Below, one piece after another: positions 8,528 through 17,364 of a stretch of 45,217 bases of DNA. The stretch's first letter is position 1. Every line of letters begins with the position of its first letter. The notes beneath the pieces are model-generated. The model was not told the origin of the DNA. It searched no databases and was given only the letters and a program-made list of their open reading frames with translations. The DNA is from Acidobacteriota bacterium. GTDB taxonomy: Bacteria > Acidobacteriota > Thermoanaerobaculia > Multivoradales > Multivoraceae. The translations under genes were made by a program, and so were the position numbers. Location: NCBI GenBank assembly GCA_026708285.1, contig JAPOVF010000060.1, positions 1 through 45,217 on the forward strand, in the 5' to 3' direction.

Positions 8528-9892
8528 TCAACGCGGGCTCGGGCCGTGGCCGGCGTCGACTTGGGGCGGCGTGAGCCCTTCCTTCCGGCCTCGACCGCGT
8601 CCCTCACCGCTGAGTGTCCCGATTTGCCTCCGAATCTCGCCTTCCAACAGGGCCCACTCGTGAGGACCGATTGCGCGCACACCAGCACCTCCCTTCGCCA
8701 CAGCAGCCTCGTCGAGGGTGCAGACGAAGAGGCCGTCGGCACCAGCGAAGAGCTGGCCGAACTCTCCATCAGCAGCGGAGGCGGCACAATCCACCGACGA
8801 AGGCAACACGGCAGCCGCAGACAGAGTGCCTGACCCACTTTCCAGACGAAACGGGTTGGCGACCGCCACGGAGATGCCCACCACGGTGACCGCCGTCATG
8901 GCGAGCGCCGTGACCAGCACCTGAGGACGCGCTCGACCGGGTCCGAGTATCGCCCTGATCCTCCTCTCTAAACTTGAGCGCAGCGCCATCGGCAATGACA
9001 AGACCGACCGCCTCAACGACCCGCCCTCCGCCAGGGAGAGAAGGTGTCCCGCATACTCCGACGGTCGGGTGCCGGCAGCCAGCACTTCCTCGTCGCACGC
9101 TTCCTCGCGTCTCACTGCGGCGAGGCGCGACGCCACCCAGCCCAGGGGATGAAACCAGTAGAACGACAAGACGGCGCGGCCAACGAGCTGGCGAAGAACG
9201 TCGCGTCTTCGCACGTGAATCAGCTCGTGGACCAGGACCACATGGCGACGCGCTTCGGACCAATCCGTCGCCGCCGGCGGGAGCAGGATGACGGGTCTCC
9301 GCAAGCCCCCGGTCATCGGCGTCACGGCCTCGGTTCCCAGAACGAGCCGCACGTCGGCACGGATGGACAGTTGCTCCCGTAGTGCGCGCAAGTGTTCGAG
9401 CCAGGCTTGGTCCTCGACGGGCTCTGCGGCGCGTAGCCGCCTGTAGAACCGGAAAGAACCGACGGCCAGCGACGCCAACGAAGCGGCGCAACCGATCGCC
9501 CAGAGGATGAGTGCTGCTCGCGTGAACGATCCAGCCGGGAGCACCATTGCGGCCCCGCCGGCCGCGGGAGCGTCGGCAGCCAGGAAGGCGAGCGTTCCGG
9601 CTGGCCCGCCGGAGTAGGCCGGAACCACCGGTTCCAACGCTTCGGTGCGCACACCGCCACTCGGGATCTGGACATTCGGCAGGAGCGGCACGTTCCAGGA
9701 AGGGCCGAGCATTCTGAGGGCAGGCAGCACCAGCAGGAGCGCAAAGGTCAACGTCCACAAGTGATGGCGCGTCGCTGCGGGCCCCCGGCGGGTCAACCAC
9801 TGGAGCGCCAACGCTGCCGCCAACAGGATCGTCGCCCGGATGGCGAGATCGACCATGCCCAGCGGCACGGTTGGTGAAAAGAAGTCGGTCAC
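8528..9892 (-). CDS. BlaR1-like M56 membrane metalloprotease
   Basis: About 454 residues. The start is GTG at 9892, with GGAGG 5 nt upstream and a GTGA overlap with the blaI stop. Transmembrane segments lie at about 13-33, 44-62 and 124-146. The M56 zinc motif HELIH is at 222-226, followed by WFHPLGW and EEACDEEVLAAG, and a fourth membrane segment (VTALAMTAVTVVGISVAV) comes before the C-terminal part. BlaR1/MecR1 proteins normally end in a penicillin-binding sensor domain; here the extracytoplasmic tail is only ~100 residues and has no penicillin-binding motifs. The protein should therefore sense something else, or act only as the protease that triggers loss of the partner BlaI repressor. Confidence 0.85.
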   Translation of the reverse strand: MTDFFSPTVPLGMVDLAIRATILLAAALALQWLTRRGPAATRHHLWTLTFALLLVLPALRMLGPSWNVPLLPNVQIPSGGVRTEALEPVVPAYSGGPAGTLAFLAADAPAAGGAAMVLPAGSFTRAALILWAIGCAASLASLAVGSFRFYRRLRAAEPVEDQAWLEHLRALREQLSIRADVRLVLGTEAVTPMTGGLRRPVILLPPAATDWSEARRHVVLVHELIHVRRRDVLRQLVGRAVLSFYWFHPLGWVASRLAAVRREEACDEEVLAAGTRPSEYAGHLLSLAEGGSLRRSVLSLPMALRSSLERRIRAILGPGRARPQVLVTALAMTAVTVVGISVAVANPFRLESGSGTLSAAAVLPSSVDCAASAADGEFGQLFAGADGLFVCTLDEAAVAKGGAGVRAIGPHEWALLEGEIRRQIGTLSGEGRGRGRKEGLTPPQVDAGHGPSPR

Positions 9893-10272
9893 CGACCCTC
9901 CCGGGATGCCCGATCGATCAGCGCTCGCAGGCGCGCCCGTTCCTCCTCCGAGGGACCAGCGTCGTCCAACTCGAGAAGCGTGGCCACCGCGCCCTCCACC
10001 GAGCCACCGAAGAACGTCCTGACGACGTGCCGCATCGTCGAACGCCGCATCCGCGAGATGGGGACGCACGGCGAGTACACGTAGCGGACATCAACCTGCT
10101 TCCTGGTCAGATGTCCCTTGCCTACGAGGATTCGGAGCACCGACCGAACGGCCGAGTCCGTCGGTGGTTCCGCCATGCGGCTGCGGATCTGCGCGCTACT
10201 GGCCGCTCTAAGTTCATGGACTATGTCCATGACCTCGCGCTCTCTTCGGCTGAGCTGGGGCAACTCGTTCAT
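9889..10272 (-). CDS. blaI: BlaI/MecI-family transcriptional repressor
   Basis: 127 residues from the ATG at 10272. The open frame extends to 10392, but the ATG at MNELPQLSRREREVM matches the family's usual start, and the longer leader is the promoter region conserved in the partial copy at 18.8 kb. The winged-helix shows as LSRREREVMDIVHEL, SSAQIRSRM, SAVRSVLRILVGKGHLTRKQ and YVYSP, with the dimerisation/cleavage region RTFFGGSVEGAVATLLE after it. The family binds operators as a dimer and is inactivated by the co-encoded M56 protease, whose GTG overlaps this stop. A candidate operator sits at 10343-10360. Confidence 0.88.
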   Translation of the reverse strand: MNELPQLSRREREVMDIVHELRAASSAQIRSRMAEPPTDSAVRSVLRILVGKGHLTRKQVDVRYVYSPCVPISRMRRSTMRHVVRTFFGGSVEGAVATLLELDDAGPSEEERARLRALIDRASREGR

Positions 10273-10342
10273 CACTGGTTCGCCCCTCGGAAACGGAATC
10301 GCCGGCCCGGGAGCGATGATTTCGCGAAGGCTAGACCAGTAT

Positions 10343-10360
10343 GTGTTGAAAAAGCAACAC
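10343..10360. promoter_or_regulatory. Candidate BlaI operator and promoter of blaI
   Basis: The inverted repeat GTGTTG-N6-CAACAC lies about 70 bp upstream of the blaI ATG. On the minus strand TTGCTT, 18 bp, then TAGCCT could be a -35/-10 pair, and the inverted repeat overlaps that -35. The same layout survives in the partial copy at 18894-18911 (GTGTCG-N6-CAACAC; TTGATT, 18 bp, TAGTCT). Conservation in both copies is the main support. Confidence 0.45.
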
Positions 10361-10458
10361 TGCGCGAAGGGGCGGCCTTCTACGGGTCGCACGCAACTTC
10401 GCCGCTACTGTCGGCCGCCAGTCGCCGACCACGCTGGGACCCGGAACCGACGCGCGCG

Positions 10459-13400
10459 TCAGCCGCCTAGGTTCACGCTGGCGGTTCGCCGCCGTTCGGT
10501 GACTACGGTCCGTGAATGGCCGGCCCACCGGACGACGTAGGCGCCGACCGGGAGATTCGGAATCGTCTCCCCGACGGAGAACGTCGGCGCACCGCCGAAC
10601 CACATGCGGAGTCGCCCGAGATCCCAGCCGCCAGGTGTCGAGATCGTGACGCCTCCAGCCGCGCGTGGGCCGGTCAGCGCCAGTGAGGCAGTCGAAGCTC
10701 CCGGTACGAACGTGAGCCCCTGGTCCATGGCTTGGCGAGTCTTCCGCCAATCGCTGAAGACCCACCGCCCTTCCGCATTACAGGCGACCCGGACCAACTC
10801 ACCCAGCGGCGGTTCGAGAGGTGCCTCTGTTGTGCCGCCCTCGACCTGGACGAGCTGGCCCCCGGAGGCATTGTCCATCTCCACGAGACAGAAGCCGCTA
10901 TCGCCGCTCACGAGTTCAATCCGCACGCTGTGCGACTGCGGTTCATCCAACAGATGGAGTTGAACCGACGCCCTGTCACCCGGTCGGCGGAGTTCCACGC
11001 CCACCAGTTCCGACCGAACGTGTCGCTGTCGCGCTCGCACGTGGTACTTCCCAAGCCGCATTCCCAACATCCGGAAACTTCCCTGGCCGTCCGACATCAC
11101 CGGCGGCTGGTCGGGGAACGCTTCCACCGTCACCCGGCCGGCGGGCCGGCCCTCGGGGTCGAACACGGTCCCCTCCACCGAAACCCCGTCATAGGCGATA
11201 TCACGCACCACCTCGCTCCTCGCGCCAGCCGACACGCTCACAGAACGAGGTTCCTGGGCACCACCGGCAAGCGGCATCCAGATGACCTCCCATTCACCGG
11301 GGAGTACCGACCCCAGGCGATACCTTCCGTCTTCGTCCAGCGGCGCCTGAAGATCCTGGAGCCCGTTTACGACAGCGTCGACGCGCTCGAGTCCGCCGGT
11401 TCGTGAGCGGAAGAAACCGCCCGGCACCCCGGCTTCGCTGCTCCGTCGCTGCCAGAGCAGTGCCCCGGCAACCGGAACACCTCCCATCGTCACGCGACCG
11501 CTGACTTGCACACTCCGATCGTCGCAACGGACCGCGAGGTCACCCTCCGGCTCGGCGACTCTCCTGGTGCAGACGGGCTGTCCGTCCTCGTTCAGGAGGA
11601 CCACCGCCAGCGGTCCCTCCGGCACCGCACGGAAGAACGCTTGCCCGGTGCCCAACGCCGCTGTCATCTTCTCGGGCGGTACCGCTTCACCGATGGCCAA
11701 CTCGACTAGGCCTCGGTCTCTGTCCGAACGGACCGTGATCCGCCGACCGCGCGAGAGTTCGACCGGGCCGAGGTCCACCCGCTCTGTTCCCCCGACGTGG
11801 ATCCCCAGCCGGCGCGGCGCGTACCCGTCAGCCGCCACGCGTACGCTGGCAGGGCCCGCCTTCAACCCGTGGAGTTCGAAGTAGCCCTCCGGCCCGGACG
11901 CCGTAGTGAGGGAGCCGCCAAGAAGCGGCGCCAGGAGCGGCCCCGCCTCGGAAGGCGGAGTCGACGTCACGGACGCTCCGGCCAGCGGTTCGTACTCCTC
12001 GCCCACGACGTACCCGGACACGACGGCCGACGGCGATGCGCGGACGACACCGAGGTTGATCGACTCACCGCCGCCGCCCGTGATCTTCACACGTGTCGAA
12101 CCCGCGTTGCCGGCGGCCAGCTCAAGTTCCCAAACGCCGCCTCCAGGCAGGTCGACCGAGAAGGACCCGTTCGATTCGATCGTGCCGCTCAGCACAAGCT
12201 CATCGGCGCCTCGCGCGTTGAACCGGCCATTCGCTGCCGGCGTCAGGCCGTCCGCAGCGACGTACACGCCGCTGACCGTCAGCGCAGGCTCCAGCTCAAT
12301 CACAAACGGCCTATCCGGCACCCGCCCAACGCCGGTCGGAAGCCGAGGGAGGGAAAACCCGTAGCCGCGTGCCGCGACCTGAAGCTCGCGCCCATAGCGC
12401 ACCTGCACGTCGGCAAGGCCGTCAGTTCTCGTTCGCTTCTCAAGGCCATCGGCAGCTCGGACCAAGGCCCCGTTTACAGGTACGCGACGCACGGCGTCGA
12501 CAACCTGGACCCAGACGATCTCCACCTCGCTCAGGACGATGTCCCCAAGGTCCAGCGAGCCTTCGAGTTCCAGCCGGCGGGCGACCTCAAGGCCGCTACC
12601 CGTTTCCGCGACAGCTCGCAGGGTGGCATCGCCCGAGGGGAAGCCGGACAGCAGGAAGCGGCCGTCGGGGCCCGTCCGGCCCATCTGCAACTGGGTAAGA
12701 CCGAAGCCGCCCCTGATGAAGGAGCGGCCAAACAGTCGGGCGGCAACGGGGTCGCCGGCACCATCCACTAACCTGCCGCTCAGGACGAAACCTGGTTCAA
12801 GCTCCACTCGTTCCGGCACGTGGCGCAAGGTCGAGAAGGCCGCCGCTTCAACTTCCTGACCTGCGACAACCACCGCCGGGCTTGCTGCCGCCGGGAATTG
12901 GAACGAAACCCGGCCCTCCTCATCCGCTTGCTCGAAGCCCAGGATCTCCGTCTGACTGAGGCCACCTGTGCCGGGGCGGACAAGGTAGAAGCGAGCGTTC
13001 TCAAGCGGAGAACCATCCGCCGTGATCCGGTAGTCCAACGTCTCGGATCGCCCAAGTCGAAGCGACACCTCATCGACCTTGCCGGGAACATCCGTCCACC
13101 GCGAACAGCGTCGCTCGCTACATCCCTGTACACGCCACGGGCCTAGGCCATGCGGCAGTACGACGGTCGGGGCCTCTGCGTCCCAAGCCGGCAGCAGTCG
13201 GCGAGGCACCTCGCGCCACATCGCCGAAGGCGCGGCGGTCACCTTCGGAGGAGATCCTCCCTCCGGGACGTCACCGAGGTTGAGCAACCGCACAACGAAG
13301 CCCGCTTCACGATCCCCAGCCCCAAGCGCTCCCGCACCCTTGCAGTGGCCCACCGTGTCGGAACCCACCTGGTGTTTCTCCGGAGCACAAGTGTCGCTCC

Positions 13401-13647
13401 ATACCCAGCAGGCCTGGACGTCGAAAGTGGCTCCGGCACCAGCAGCGATCTCCTGCCATGCCTCTTCGGCCGGCGTGGTTGACGCCAACGGCGGCAGCAA
13501 CCGGACGACCCCGTCGCCGTTGGAACAGGCGAACTCGAGATCCGCGCTTGGCTGGGCGGAGACCTCGGGCGCCGCCGCGCAGAAGAGGAGAGCAAGAACA
13601 ACCACCTGCCGACGGCACCGACCGTCGACGACTACCGTGGGCCGCAT
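10459..13647 (-). CDS. Large secreted protein with carboxypeptidase-regulatory-like domains
   Basis: About 1062 residues from the ATG at 13647, which has GGGAG just upstream and a signal peptide ending PEVSAQ; the frame is open to 13776, inside the preceding gene. The N-terminal ~180 residues are Cys-containing and of unknown fold (FDVQACWVWSDTC, VQGCSERRCSRW). The rest is a series of transthyretin-like or carboxypeptidase-regulatory-like beta domains. Each shows the rhythm 'V-SGR/GTV-D-G-P-ARV ... D-GSFRL-GL-G-Y-V-A' (SGRLVDGAGDPVAARLFG, SGPEGYFELHGLKAG, VEGTVFDPEGRPAGRVTVEA). No catalytic residues are apparent. It is the last of three co-directional exoprotein genes (10-bp gap to the one before). 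Substrate and partner are unknown. Confidence 0.75.
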   Translation of the reverse strand: MRPTVVVDGRCRRQVVVLALLFCAAAPEVSAQPSADLEFACSNGDGVVRLLPPLASTTPAEEAWQEIAAGAGATFDVQACWVWSDTCAPEKHQVGSDTVGHCKGAGALGAGDREAGFVVRLLNLGDVPEGGSPPKVTAAPSAMWREVPRRLLPAWDAEAPTVVLPHGLGPWRVQGCSERRCSRWTDVPGKVDEVSLRLGRSETLDYRITADGSPLENARFYLVRPGTGGLSQTEILGFEQADEEGRVSFQFPAAASPAVVVAGQEVEAAAFSTLRHVPERVELEPGFVLSGRLVDGAGDPVAARLFGRSFIRGGFGLTQLQMGRTGPDGRFLLSGFPSGDATLRAVAETGSGLEVARRLELEGSLDLGDIVLSEVEIVWVQVVDAVRRVPVNGALVRAADGLEKRTRTDGLADVQVRYGRELQVAARGYGFSLPRLPTGVGRVPDRPFVIELEPALTVSGVYVAADGLTPAANGRFNARGADELVLSGTIESNGSFSVDLPGGGVWELELAAGNAGSTRVKITGGGGESINLGVVRASPSAVVSGYVVGEEYEPLAGASVTSTPPSEAGPLLAPLLGGSLTTASGPEGYFELHGLKAGPASVRVAADGYAPRRLGIHVGGTERVDLGPVELSRGRRITVRSDRDRGLVELAIGEAVPPEKMTAALGTGQAFFRAVPEGPLAVVLLNEDGQPVCTRRVAEPEGDLAVRCDDRSVQVSGRVTMGGVPVAGALLWQRRSSEAGVPGGFFRSRTGGLERVDAVVNGLQDLQAPLDEDGRYRLGSVLPGEWEVIWMPLAGGAQEPRSVSVSAGARSEVVRDIAYDGVSVEGTVFDPEGRPAGRVTVEAFPDQPPVMSDGQGSFRMLGMRLGKYHVRARQRHVRSELVGVELRRPGDRASVQLHLLDEPQSHSVRIELVSGDSGFCLVEMDNASGGQLVQVEGGTTEAPLEPPLGELVRVACNAEGRWVFSDWRKTRQAMDQGLTFVPGASTASLALTGPRAAGGVTISTPGGWDLGRLRMWFGGAPTFSVGETIPNLPVGAYVVRWAGHSRTVVTERRRTASVNLGG

Positions 13648-13657
13648 GATCTCCCGG

Positions 13658-15058
13658 CTAGCTCCCGGGACGGAGGCGGGCTTCGAAGAGATCGGCGGGT
13701 CTTTCCGCCGGTCCCGATGCCAGCCGCGTGGCGCCCCGGATGAGGAGAACCGCCCGGTCGCCCGAAACGTCCGCACGCAGCCGAGCGTCGGCGAGCTCCG
13801 AGGTCACGGCGCAAGGCGAAGTGGAGACTCTCCGCAGGTCGTCAACCTGAGCATGGACGATGTCCCAGCAGACCTTCGCCCTTGGAACGGAAGGCACGGT
13901 GTCAACTGAGAGCCGCTCGGACCCGCCTACACCGGCCTGCGAGCTTGCGGCCGCCAGCAGTTGGGCAGCCTGTTCACCCGTGAGGGCGACTCTTCCGCCG
14001 TGCGACGCGGCTTCCTCCGCAAGCTCCTCTACTTCGGAGGCGGGAAGGCTGTCGAATCCCAAGGCAACGACTATGGACTCGCGACCGGAGACACCGCTGC
14101 TCTCCCCGTCCGCCGCGGCCTTCCTCGCCTCGCGACCCGGAACACCAGGTGCCTGACTGCCGTTCGTCGACGCCGAAGCGACTGGCTCGCCGCCATCCAC
14201 ATGACGCACGAAGAAGAACACGTCGCCCTCGCCGTTCGCCGCCACCTCGTCGATGACGCGGTGCCTGCTAAGCCAGTCGATTCGGAACTTCCCTTCGTAC
14301 AGCAAGTCCTTCTGTTCCGGTCCGCAGTCCGGCCGACTGGCCGAGAACGCCCCCACTCCCATGGCTCCGCGAAGCACTCCGTCTGTTCCGTACACGAAGA
14401 CGCCTGGCTCAGCGCCGGGGATGACCAAGACCAGATCGTCCGCCACGAAGCGGCCAACCGAGAGTTCCACCGGATAGCAGGCGTCCAGCGCGACGCCGCC
14501 ATCCCGAGTCGGCAGCAAGCCCAGGATGCCGTCTTCGGCGTCGAACAGCCAGGCTATGTACGGCTCCCAGATGTCGTCGGGTCCGGGGGTCGGCTCCGGC
14601 AGCCGCGACAGCCCCACGGCCACCGCCCAACCGTCGCGCTGATCCAGATCACCGACGACTTCCAGGTTCGTCTTGAGCGCCGTGATCCGCCCATCGCGCT
14701 GGCGGTACACGCCGAAGAGATCGCCGGCGAAGACAACGTTTCCCGCCGGCCCACCACCGAGTCGGCTGTAGTTTCCGTACCTCGCCGCGCGCCGGTACGT
14801 AGTTCCCGCGAGCGTTGCCACCAGTTCAGATCCGCGCGTCCCTGGACGCCAAAGGTAGACGCCCTCATGATGGAGCCCGACCTGCAAACCGCCGTCTGGC
14901 TGCCAGCGGACATCCGCTGCCGATGCGATCGGCACCGGCAGGTTCAAGGGACGAAGCCCCTCCAGAACTGGCGGCAAGAGGTCGGGGCCCTGCGCCAAGA
15001 CCGACTGAGCGGCAACGACCGCACACAGCGTCAACGCGGTTGGGCAGGCCGTCTTCAA
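13658..15058 (-). CDS. Secreted protein of unknown function, possible beta-propeller
   Basis: 466 residues from a TTG at 15058 that overlaps the preceding stop (TTGA); no good Shine-Dalgarno is seen, so translation is probably coupled. The signal peptide ends QSVLAQ. The first ~290 residues have blade-like segments (VRWQPDGGLQVGLHHEGVYL, NVVFAGDLFGVYRQRDGRI, AWLFDAEDGILGLLPTRDGG), suggesting a propeller. A low-complexity Ala/Gly/Ser stretch follows. The C-terminal ~90 residues contain paired cysteines (KVCWDIVHAQVDDL, STSPCAV). I recognise no family. Its neighbours, a small cysteine-rich protein upstream and a large beta-domain protein downstream, suggest a joint extracytoplasmic job. Confidence 0.7.
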   Translation of the reverse strand: MKTACPTALTLCAVVAAQSVLAQGPDLLPPVLEGLRPLNLPVPIASAADVRWQPDGGLQVGLHHEGVYLWRPGTRGSELVATLAGTTYRRAARYGNYSRLGGGPAGNVVFAGDLFGVYRQRDGRITALKTNLEVVGDLDQRDGWAVAVGLSRLPEPTPGPDDIWEPYIAWLFDAEDGILGLLPTRDGGVALDACYPVELSVGRFVADDLVLVIPGAEPGVFVYGTDGVLRGAMGVGAFSASRPDCGPEQKDLLYEGKFRIDWLSRHRVIDEVAANGEGDVFFFVRHVDGGEPVASASTNGSQAPGVPGREARKAAADGESSGVSGRESIVVALGFDSLPASEVEELAEEAASHGGRVALTGEQAAQLLAAASSQAGVGGSERLSVDTVPSVPRAKVCWDIVHAQVDDLRRVSTSPCAVTSELADARLRADVSGDRAVLLIRGATRLASGPAERPADLFEARLRPGS

Positions 15059-15507
15059 CGGGCTGACACTTGTTTCGACAACCCTTTGCGCGAACGGTCC
15101 CTCATGGCGGGAGGAACATGCTCCCGCCCGGCCGTTCGCACCTTGGCGAGAAGATCCGGCTCGTAGCAGGGCTGCTCCCGAGGTGTGGGCGCGAGACCTG
15201 TGTCAACGGCCAACCTGACCGGTTGACTGGGGTCCAGGGCTTGATCGAAGAGAGAAGGTGCGTAGGAGGCTACGGCCGTTTGGCTCCGGGAATCGAGGGC
15301 TTCTCCATTCCCCGTACTCGCCATCGGGATGAATGTGCATTCCATGCATCCGTCGCCGGTGCCGTGACAGAAGTGATTCACTCTATCCGGGCGCGACTTC
15401 CGGTAGACGCCGCAGATGACCAAGATCTGCGATTCGGCAACGGTCGGTCCGAGCACGGCGGTCGCGAGCGCTACTACCGCGGCGCGAACGAGTACGGTGT
15501 TCCTCAC
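15055..15507 (-). CDS. Small secreted cysteine-containing protein, unknown
   Basis: About 150 residues from GTG at 15507, with AAGGAG 8 nt upstream. The frame is open to 15585, but that extension includes the hairpin-forming leader. The N-terminus (VRNTVLVRAAVVALATAVLG, then TVAESQ) is a signal peptide. The mature part has several cysteines in its first 40 residues (VICGVYRK, FCHGTGDGCMECTF), compatible with disulfides or metal binding, then a Pro-rich tail. No family recognised. It is first in a three-gene operon with 4-bp (TTGA) and 10-bp junctions. Confidence 0.65.
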   Translation of the reverse strand: MRNTVLVRAAVVALATAVLGPTVAESQILVICGVYRKSRPDRVNHFCHGTGDGCMECTFIPMASTGNGEALDSRSQTAVASYAPSLFDQALDPSQPVRLAVDTGLAPTPREQPCYEPDLLAKVRTAGREHVPPAMRDRSRKGLSKQVSAR

Positions 15508-15553
15508 AAGCACGTCTCCTTGACGGGATCTATTGGCAAGGTCTTTTAAGGTA

Positions 15554-15582
15554 GTAGGACACCACCCCGGGTGTCGCCCTAC
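15554..15582. promoter_or_regulatory. Imperfect hairpin/dyad in divergent intergenic region
   Basis: GTAGGACACC pairs with GGTGT-cgc-CCTAC (10 bp with a 3-nt bulge, 6-nt loop). It lies in the 188-bp gap between the exoprotein operon (minus) and the carboxyltransferase gene (plus). It could be an operator for either side or a 5' leader hairpin. The rest of the gap shows nothing convincing. Confidence 0.3.
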
Positions 15583-15695
15583 CAATCCGCGGTGGCATTC
15601 GTACCCCTCTGATTGCGCCCGTCAAAATGCGGGGCCGTCCGTCCTCACACCGGAGTGGATGAGAGAATCCCGCCCGATACGAACCCGAGCATCCA

Positions 15696-17249
15696 ATGAG
15701 CTGGAACGACGACGTCAAGGAGATCGAACGGCAGCGCCGCATGGCCGAGCAGATGGGCGGCGCCGACAGCGTCGCCTTTCAGCACGGCCGCGGCAAGCTG
15801 ACGGTGCGCGAGCGCGTCGACCTGCTCGCGGATCCGGGGACCTTCCACGAGATCGGCGCGCTGGCCGGCACGGCGACCTGGGAAGACGGTTCGGTCGCGG
15901 CGCTCAAGCCCTCCAATATGGTGATCGGCACGGTGCGCGTCGACGGCCGCAAGGTCGCCTTCTCCGGCGGCGACTTCACGATCCGCGGTGGCGCGTCGGA
16001 CGCGAACATCGGCAACAAGAGCCGCTTCGCCGAGCAGTTCGCGCTGCGTAGCCGGCTGCCCTTTGTCCGGCTTCTCGATGCCACGGGCGGCAGCGTCAAG
16101 ACCTTCGAGCAGATCGGCAGGACCTACCTTCCCGGCGGCGCCGGAACCGACGTGTCGACCCATCTCCTGCAGGCCGTTCCGGTGGTCTCGGCCGTGCTGG
16201 GCTCGGTTGCCGGTCTGCCGGCCGTGCAGGCGTGCCTCTGCCACTTCAGCGTGATGGTCAAGGGCACGAGCCAGGTGTTCGTCGGCGGGCCGAAGGTGGT
16301 CGAGCAGGCGACGGGCCAGCGCATCACGAAGGAAGAACTGGGCGACGAGCGCACCCAGATCAGGAACGGCGTCGTCATGAACCTCGCCGGGGACGAGGCC
16401 GACGCGATCGCCCAGGTGCGCCGGTTCCTCTCGTACCTGCCCGCGAGCGTCTGGGAGGCACCGCCGGAGCGGACGCCGGACGACGATCCGGAACGGCGCG
16501 CCGAATCACTGCTGTCCGTTGTACCGCAGGACCGGCGGCGGACCTACGATCCTCACGAGATCATCGAGGCCGTCGTCGACGAAGGCAGTTTCTTCGAGAT
16601 CGGGCCGCTCTACGGCCAGGCCCGTGTCACCGGCCTCGCCCGCGTCGACGGCATTCCCTGCGGGGTCATGAGCAACGATCCGCGGTTCAACGGCGGCTCG
16701 ATGGACATCGCGGCCGGCGAGAAGATGCTCCGGCTCCTGGAGCTCTGCGAGACCTTCCACCTGCCGCTCGTCTACTTCGCCGACGAGCCCGGGTTCTCCG
16801 TCGGTCCCGCGCAGGAGCGGTTGGGCATCGTCAGGGCCGGCGCCCGCGTCGTGACCGCGCTCAATTCGAGCCGGACGCCGTACATCTGCTTCGTCGTGCG
16901 TCAGCTCTACGGCGTCGCCGGCGGCCTCCACTGGCGCGGCCAGGGTTTCTACCGCCGCTACGCCTGGCCCTCGGCGCACGGCGGCTCGATGCACATCCAG
17001 GGCGGAACCGCGATCGCCTACAAGCGCGAGATCGAGGCAGCCGAGGACCCGGAGGCCAAGCGGGCCGAGATCGAAGCGCGGCTGTTCGCCATCTCATCGC
17101 CCTTCCGCAACGCCCACGCCTTCGGCGTCGAGGAGATCATCGACCCGCGCGACACGCGGCCGCTGCTGGTGGAGTTCGTGCGCGATGCGCGGCGTGTGGT
17201 GGCCGCGGAGCTGCTCGGACCGGCGACGGGGCCGAGCTACCGGCCCTAG
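15696..17249 (+). CDS. Acyl-CoA carboxylase carboxyltransferase subunit
   Basis: 517 residues, the usual length for PccB/MmdA-type fused carboxyltransferases. These transfer CO2 from carboxybiotin to acetyl-, propionyl- or another acyl-CoA in the cytoplasm. The N-terminal half has GKLTVRERVDLLADPGTF, FSGGDFTIRGGA and GGAGTDVSTHL. The C-terminal half has GQARVTGLARVDGIPCGVMSN, RQLYGVAGGLHW, GGSMHIQGG and a final VEEIIDPRDTRPLLVEF. No biotin carboxylase or BCCP gene is nearby, so the partner subunits and acyl specificity are unknown. The ATG has no clear Shine-Dalgarno. The last 71 bp before the stop are repeated at 18930-19000. Confidence 0.88.
   Translation: MSWNDDVKEIERQRRMAEQMGGADSVAFQHGRGKLTVRERVDLLADPGTFHEIGALAGTATWEDGSVAALKPSNMVIGTVRVDGRKVAFSGGDFTIRGGASDANIGNKSRFAEQFALRSRLPFVRLLDATGGSVKTFEQIGRTYLPGGAGTDVSTHLLQAVPVVSAVLGSVAGLPAVQACLCHFSVMVKGTSQVFVGGPKVVEQATGQRITKEELGDERTQIRNGVVMNLAGDEADAIAQVRRFLSYLPASVWEAPPERTPDDDPERRAESLLSVVPQDRRRTYDPHEIIEAVVDEGSFFEIGPLYGQARVTGLARVDGIPCGVMSNDPRFNGGSMDIAAGEKMLRLLELCETFHLPLVYFADEPGFSVGPAQERLGIVRAGARVVTALNSSRTPYICFVVRQLYGVAGGLHWRGQGFYRRYAWPSAHGGSMHIQGGTAIAYKREIEAAEDPEAKRAEIEARLFAISSPFRNAHAFGVEEIIDPRDTRPLLVEFVRDARRVVAAELLGPATGPSYRP
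17175..17245 (+). repeat. 71-bp direct repeat, copy A (3' end of carboxyltransferase)
   Basis: This copy is the genuine end of the carboxyltransferase gene. It matches 18930-19000 at 66 of 71 positions. Four of the five differences are silent and one gives Val to Leu. Confidence 0.9.
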
Positions 17250-17289
17250 TGAGCCGTTCTCACGAGCGCCACACCTTCGGCGGCACATG

Positions 17290-17364
17290 TCAGGCTAGCT
17301 CAAGGCGCTGGCCCTTCGCCACCTGGCCGATCCCCGACTCGCCAGCGGCGTTCCACCAGTGCAT
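17290..17364 (-). pseudogene. Relic of an exoprotein C-terminal domain
   Basis: A 24-codon frame opens at an ATG overlapping the propeller stop (TGATG). It reads HWWNAAGESGIGQVAKG, resembling the start of the last domain of the metzincin protease (ANWWSANGESGSGRVV near 3220). It then stops, and no continuation of the domain is seen on this strand. I read it as a decayed fragment carried with the second propeller gene, not as a working peptide. Confidence 0.45.
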
